Assembly (NCBI GenBank): GCA_016781705.1 | Contig: JADDPV010000285.1 | Location: forward strand, 1 to 8,647 | Direction: 5' to 3' | From: Rubrobacter sp. | GTDB taxonomy: Bacteria; Actinomycetota; Rubrobacteria; Rubrobacterales; Rubrobacteraceae | Length of the DNA: 8,647 nucleotides | Shown: in pieces, positions 6,509 through 8,647 of the stretch | Position numbering within the stretch: position 1 is the stretch's first letter | How the letters are laid out: each line of letters starts with the position of its first letter | Notes under the pieces: model-generated | The model's database searches: none | What the model was told of the DNA's origin: nothing | The model's input: only the letters and a program-made list of their open reading frames with translations | Made by a program: the position numbers and the translations under genes

Positions 6509-7182
6509 AGTCTTGATCCTTTCGTAGCTTTAGGTTCGAGGCGCAGCGTGTGGCGGGGGTGGTGGGGGGAGTCGAGGGCTGCCCGGCGTAGCCTCGTGGC
6601 CGCCAGCCTGGGGTTCGGGGCCTCGGAGACGGTCGAGATCACGGCGACGCCGCTCGCCCCTGTGCGCAACACTTCCCCGACGTTGCCCTCGTCTATCCCG
6701 CCGACGGCGAGGACCGGAACCTCGACGGACTCGACGATCTCGGCGAGTTGCACGAGCCCGCGCGGCGGCAGGCCGGGCTTGGACGAGGTGGGGTAGACGT
6801 GCCCGAAGGTGACGTAGTCCGCCCCGGAGTCCGCGGCCTCGCGGGCCTCCCGGAGGCTGTGGACGGAGCAGCCCAGGAGGGGGGCTTCTCCGAGCAACCT
6901 CCGCGCTATGGCCGGCGGCAGGCTCTTCGCCGCAAGGTGGACGCCGTCCGCGCCGCTCGCCAGCGCCACGTCCACGCGGTCGTTGATCAGCAGGCTTGCT
7001 CCGGCCCCTGCCGTGTGGGGCGACAGCTCGAGGGCCGTCTCGTAGAGGGCGCGCGCCGGGGCGCCTTTCTCGCGCACCTGCACACAGTCGACACCGCCAG
7101 CGAGGGCTTCGCGGACCATTACGGACAGGTCGCCGCGGGTCCGCTTGCGGTCTGTCACGAGGTGTATCTGGAAACCTTGCAC
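6505..7182 (-). CDS. tenI: TenI/ThiE-family protein, probably thiazole tautomerase
   Basis: This 225-residue TIM-barrel protein belongs to the family that includes ThiE (thiamine phosphate synthase) and TenI (aromatises the ThiG product). ThiE-like features are VQVREK (34-39) and INDR (66-69). The segment that in ThiE reads GQ(D/E)D after GVH is here HLAAKSLP (82-89), so the acidic Mg2+-binding residue is lost. The SVHS segment with H108 (the TenI catalytic His position), FGHVYPTSSKPG (126-137) and GLPPRG (137-142) resemble TenI more than the usual ThiE GPxxPTxTK pattern. Position directly before thiS-thiG and thiO also matches the Bacillus tenI context. TenI is my preferred reading, but automatic annotation will probably say ThiE. 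The start is GTG 7182, with AGGAGG 9 nt upstream. About 20 basic C-terminal residues exceed the usual length and contain the next gene's ribosome site. Confidence 0.85.
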   Translation of the reverse strand: MQGFQIHLVTDRKRTRGDLSVMVREALAGGVDCVQVREKGAPARALYETALELSPHTAGAGASLLINDRVDVALASGADGVHLAAKSLPPAIARRLLGEAPLLGCSVHSLREAREAADSGADYVTFGHVYPTSSKPGLPPRGLVQLAEIVESVEVPVLAVGGIDEGNVGEVLRTGASGVAVISTVSEAPNPRLAATRLRRAALDSPHHPRHTLRLEPKATKGSRL

Positions 7183-7185
7183 GAA

Positions 7186-7223
7186 GAGGAGCCTCCTACC
7201 GCCACTTCGCGTTACGGCTCCCC
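7186..7223 (-). promoter_or_regulatory. Leader hairpin overlapping the tenI ribosome site
   Basis: GGGGAGCC (7223-7216) can pair with GGCTCCTC (7193-7186), eight pairs including one G-U, around a 22-nt loop. The AGGAGG ribosome site (7197-7192) has its last two bases in the stem and the rest in the loop, so the helix would partly mask it. The base pairing is visible; a regulatory role is inferred. Confidence 0.3.
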
Positions 7224-7262
7224 AAGAAGAAGCCGCCGCCCCATCGTCTGTGGCGCGGCGGC
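7224..7262 (-). terminator. Intrinsic terminator in the thi leader (riboswitch expression platform)
   Basis: On the minus strand GCCGCCGC (7262-7255) pairs perfectly with GCGGCGGC (7239-7232). Two more C-G pairs lie beyond one mismatch, and TTCTTCTT (7231-7224) follows. It sits between the TPP aptamer and the first gene, where a transcriptional attenuator is expected. Segment 7265-7259 can instead pair with riboswitch bases 7303-7297, which would disrupt the stem. Confidence 0.75.
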
Positions 7263-7286
7263 GGATCCAATCTCTCCACCCATATC

Positions 7287-7363
7287 CACGCTTTCCTCCG
7301 CCGGTACTGCCGGATCAGGTTCCAGGGTATGCTCTCAGCCCTCAAGCGGGCACCCCTAGCGTG
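7287..7363 (-). promoter_or_regulatory. TPP riboswitch (thi box)
   Basis: This is a thiamine pyrophosphate aptamer in the leader of the thiazole operon. Closing stem P1 is CACGCT (7363-7358) with AGCGTG (7292-7287), six perfect pairs. The conserved GGGGTGCCC, CTGAGA (7338-7333), and ACCTGATC (7320-7313) elements follow in the right order. A CCGG...CCGG stem then leads into the CGGAGGAAAG segment that corresponds to the consensus GCGNAGGGA. TPP bound between the two arms should stabilise P1 and let the downstream terminator form, switching off tenI, thiS-thiG and thiO when thiamine is plentiful. The aptamer begins about six bases after the predicted transcription start, and 104 nt separate it from the GTG of the first gene. 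Confidence 0.96.
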
Positions 7364-7375
7364 CTTTCGTCCCAC

Positions 7376-7404
7376 AGTATAGTACCCTGCGCCACCCGCG
7401 TCAC
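7376..7404 (-). promoter_or_regulatory. Promoter of the thi operon
   Basis: GTGACG (7404-7399, 4 of 6 to -35) and TATACT (7381-7376, 5 of 6 to -10) are separated by the optimal 17 bp. The predicted start near 7369 falls just ahead of the riboswitch P1 stem, which independently supports the call. Confidence 0.7.
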
Positions 7405-7429
7405 GCCGGTGCGGTACGTGGCGGTGTAA

Positions 7430-7459
7430 GCGGTGCCCCGGGTCCGAGGGGCCGCTTTT
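7430..7459 (+). terminator. Terminator-like hairpin in the divergent spacer
   Basis: GCGG and CCCC (with a two-base TG bulge) pair with GGGG and CCGC around an eight-base loop, followed by TTTT (7456-7459). No plus-strand gene ends here, so it could stop antisense transcription across the thi leader and shield the DUF2071 promoter. Chance is possible in such GC-rich DNA. Confidence 0.3.
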
Positions 7460-7486
7460 CGGGAAGGACCGACCGGCGGGATGCGC

Positions 7487-7522
7487 CTCGAGGGTGCGAT
7501 TCTCGAGGACTTGGGTATACCC
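7487..7522 (+). promoter_or_regulatory. Candidate leaderless promoter and operator-like repeats before the DUF2071 gene
   Basis: TATACC (7516-7521) lies exactly where a -10 box would be if transcription starts at the A of ATG 7528, giving a leaderless mRNA. It is embedded in a perfect GGGTATACCC palindrome (7513-7522). Two CTCGAGG copies (7487-7493 and 7502-7508) sit 15 bp apart in the upstream region. No good -35 box is visible, and no ribosome site lies close to the ATG. Confidence 0.4.
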
Positions 7523-7527
7523 GGGGC

Positions 7528-8277
7528 ATGAAAAGAGAGCTCGTTGACGATACCGATCGCCTGGCGGTTCGAGCCCGTCCGCCGGGTTGGCCGATCATGT
7601 ACCAGTCCTGGGGCAAGCTGCTTTTCATGCACTGGCCCGTGCCGGCGGAGCTGCTCCGCCCGCTGATCCCCGGCCGCTTGGCCATCGATACCTTCGACGG
7701 CACCGCGTGGATCGGCGTGACACCGTTCACCATGTGGGGCTTGCGGCCGGTACTCTTGCCACCGCTTCCCCCCTTGAGCGAGTCCCACGAACTGAACGTG
7801 CGCACGTACGTTCACCTCGACGGGGTTCCGGGGATATGGTTCCTGTCTTTGGACGCCAACAACCCGCTCGCCGTTTTGGGGGCAAGACTGGCCTTTCATC
7901 TGCCGTACTTCAACGCCCGCATGAGCCTCGAGCGACGAGATCGCACCATCTACTTCACTTCGAGGCGCGCCCACCCCCTTGCTGCGCCCGCCGAGTTCGA
8001 AGCCGCTTGGACGGTCGGCGACGAATTGCCGCGATGCGAGCCGGGTTCTTTGGATTTCTTCCTCATCGAGCGCTACTGCCTCTACTCCGCTCGCGCAGGC
8101 AAGCTCTATCGCACCCGGATCTTCCACCGGCCCTGGCCCCTGCACGAAGCACGCATGTCGTCGTATCGCTCGACGATGATCGAGTCGCGCGGATTACCTT
8201 CGCCGAGCGGTGATCCGCTGTTGCACCAACAGGGCGAGCCACTGAGGGTAAGGGTCTGGCCCCCGGCCAGGGTCTGA
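7528..8277 (+). CDS. DUF2071 (YqjF-like) protein of unknown function
   Basis: The 249-residue product spans the whole DUF2071 family pattern. Recognisable elements are HWPVP (35-39), RPLIPGRLAIDTFDG (44-58), WIGVTPF (61-67), ELNVRTYV (88-95), GIWFLSLDA (102-110), LPYFNARM (125-132), ERYCLY (181-186), HRPWPL (200-205) and DPLLH (229-233), ending in VWPP. There is no signal peptide and no clear membrane segment, so it is probably cytosolic. The family has no established reaction, and I assign none. The ATG at 7528 lacks a ribosome site and may start a leaderless message. Codons use more GAT, GAA, CGT and GGT than the ruv and thi genes, hinting at a different history. It is transcribed divergently from the thi operon and converges with the XRE gene; the 136 bp beyond its stop show no clear terminator. 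Confidence 0.9.
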   Translation: MKRELVDDTDRLAVRARPPGWPIMYQSWGKLLFMHWPVPAELLRPLIPGRLAIDTFDGTAWIGVTPFTMWGLRPVLLPPLPPLSESHELNVRTYVHLDGVPGIWFLSLDANNPLAVLGARLAFHLPYFNARMSLERRDRTIYFTSRRAHPLAAPAEFEAAWTVGDELPRCEPGSLDFFLIERYCLYSARAGKLYRTRIFHRPWPLHEARMSSYRSTMIESRGLPSPSGDPLLHQQGEPLRVRVWPPARV

Positions 8278-8413
8278 TCGCAAAGTCATCTCGGGGGCAC
8301 GGTTACCCTCCGGGCGGGGGGGCTTGAAGCCTGCTTCGGCGCCACGGGCCTTTTCCCCACGACCGTGAGGCGTAGCATCATCGGATCATGCCAGAAGGGT
8401 TTGAAACGCACTC

Positions 8414-8632
8414 TTAAGGAGAATCGCCGGGAGGAGCGCCTTCCTGCTCTAACTCTCCTGCGCGAACCTCCAACGCTTCGGCAAGCTTGCGTACGGTCTG
8501 GGGGCGAGCCATCCGGCGCAGGTTTTCGAGATGAGAGATCGTCGTCGCCGACACGCCGCTCCTCGCCGAAAGCTGCGAGACCGTCATCCCGCGCTCCTTA
8601 CGTATCCGCTTCAAGCTTTGTAACAGCGGCAT
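8414..8632 (-). CDS. XRE-family helix-turn-helix regulator (72 residues)
   Basis: This small protein is essentially one Cro/C1-type DNA-binding domain. Helix 1 is about residues 4-14 (LQSLKRIRKER), the helix-turn-helix is VSQLSARSGVSATTISHLEN (18-37), and residues 44-62 form the closing helices (PQTVRKLAEALEV). A short Gly/Pro-rich tail follows, with no ligand or peptidase domain. The ATG at 8632 is the only sensible start because an in-frame TAG lies two codons upstream (8638-8636), so the gene is complete in this window. There is no ribosome site; TAACAAT (8644-8638) is a possible -10 box placed for a nearly leaderless message. An inverted repeat centred on the start codon is a candidate self-operator. 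Its targets are unknown; it converges with the DUF2071 gene. Confidence 0.88.
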   Translation of the reverse strand: MPLLQSLKRIRKERGMTVSQLSARSGVSATTISHLENLRRMARPQTVRKLAEALEVRAGELEQEGAPPGDSP

Positions 8633-8645
8633 AAACTATTGTTAC
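8620..8645. promoter_or_regulatory. Inverted repeat GTAACA-N14-TGTTAC centred on the XRE start codon
   Basis: Two perfect 6-bp half-sites (8620-8625 and 8640-8645) have centres 20 bp apart, about two helical turns, as expected for a dimeric HTH repressor. The right half overlaps the possible -10 box and the left half lies in the first codons. Self-repression is inferred. The window ends at 8647, so any further operators upstream cannot be seen. Confidence 0.35.
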
Positions 8646-8647
8646 CC

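Noticed and set aside
8287..8378. 30-codon minus-strand ORF starting at ATG 8378 between the DUF2071 and XRE genes
   Set aside because: It has no ribosome site, no recognisable sequence, and ends in a Pro/Arg-rich stretch.
8365..8634. 89-codon plus-strand ORF opposite the XRE gene
   Set aside because: Its translation is Ser/Arg/Pro-rich and not protein-like, while the opposite strand encodes a clear helix-turn-helix protein.
1..8647. CRISPR arrays, insertion sequences, toxin-antitoxin or defence modules
   Set aside because: I saw no regularly spaced repeats, transposase motifs, terminal inverted repeats or recognisable defence domains. The lone XRE gene has no visible toxin partner within the window.

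Overview
The window is GC-rich (strong G/C bias at third codon positions, frequent GTG and TTG starts). It carries a ruvC-ruvA-ruvB cluster and a TPP-riboswitch-controlled thiazole operon that uses the oxygen-dependent glycine oxidase ThiO. This suggests an aerobic, high-GC actinobacterium; a Rubrobacter-like lineage is my best guess. That guess rests on composition, gene content and the ThiS-ThiG fusion, not on any database search.

Layout: (1) 60-1762, minus strand: an unrecognised 48-residue small gene, followed 23 bp later by a polytopic DUF2723/TMEM260-like membrane protein, with a candidate promoter at 1808-1835. (2) 1934-4203, plus strand, divergent from it: ruvC, ruvA and ruvB, the complete Holliday-junction branch-migration and resolution machinery. 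(3) 4389-7404, minus strand, convergent with ruvB: a thiazole operon transcribed promoter, TPP riboswitch, intrinsic terminator, tenI/thiE-like gene, thiS-thiG fusion, thiO. The three genes overlap by 4 bp at ATGA and GTGA junctions. (4) 7528-8277, plus strand: a DUF2071 protein of unknown function with a promoter that may give a leaderless mRNA. (5) 8414-8632, minus strand: a small XRE-type repressor with an inverted repeat centred on its start codon.

In the thi operon, ThiO makes dehydroglycine, the ThiS part carries sulfur, the ThiG part condenses both with deoxyxylulose phosphate, and the TenI-like protein probably aromatises the product. The leader supports a concrete attenuation model: a seven-base segment of the riboswitch can pair either within the aptamer or with the 5' arm of the terminator.

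Most of the window is well-known housekeeping biology, and I see no mobile element, CRISPR array, toxin system or defence island. The most unusual signal is at the ThiS/ThiG junction. The sulfur-carrying Gly-Gly, which chemically needs a free C-terminus, is buried inside the fusion. It is encoded by a run of five Gs, and a stop codon follows in the -1 frame exactly after the two glycines. The 48-residue gene is the best candidate for an undescribed gene.
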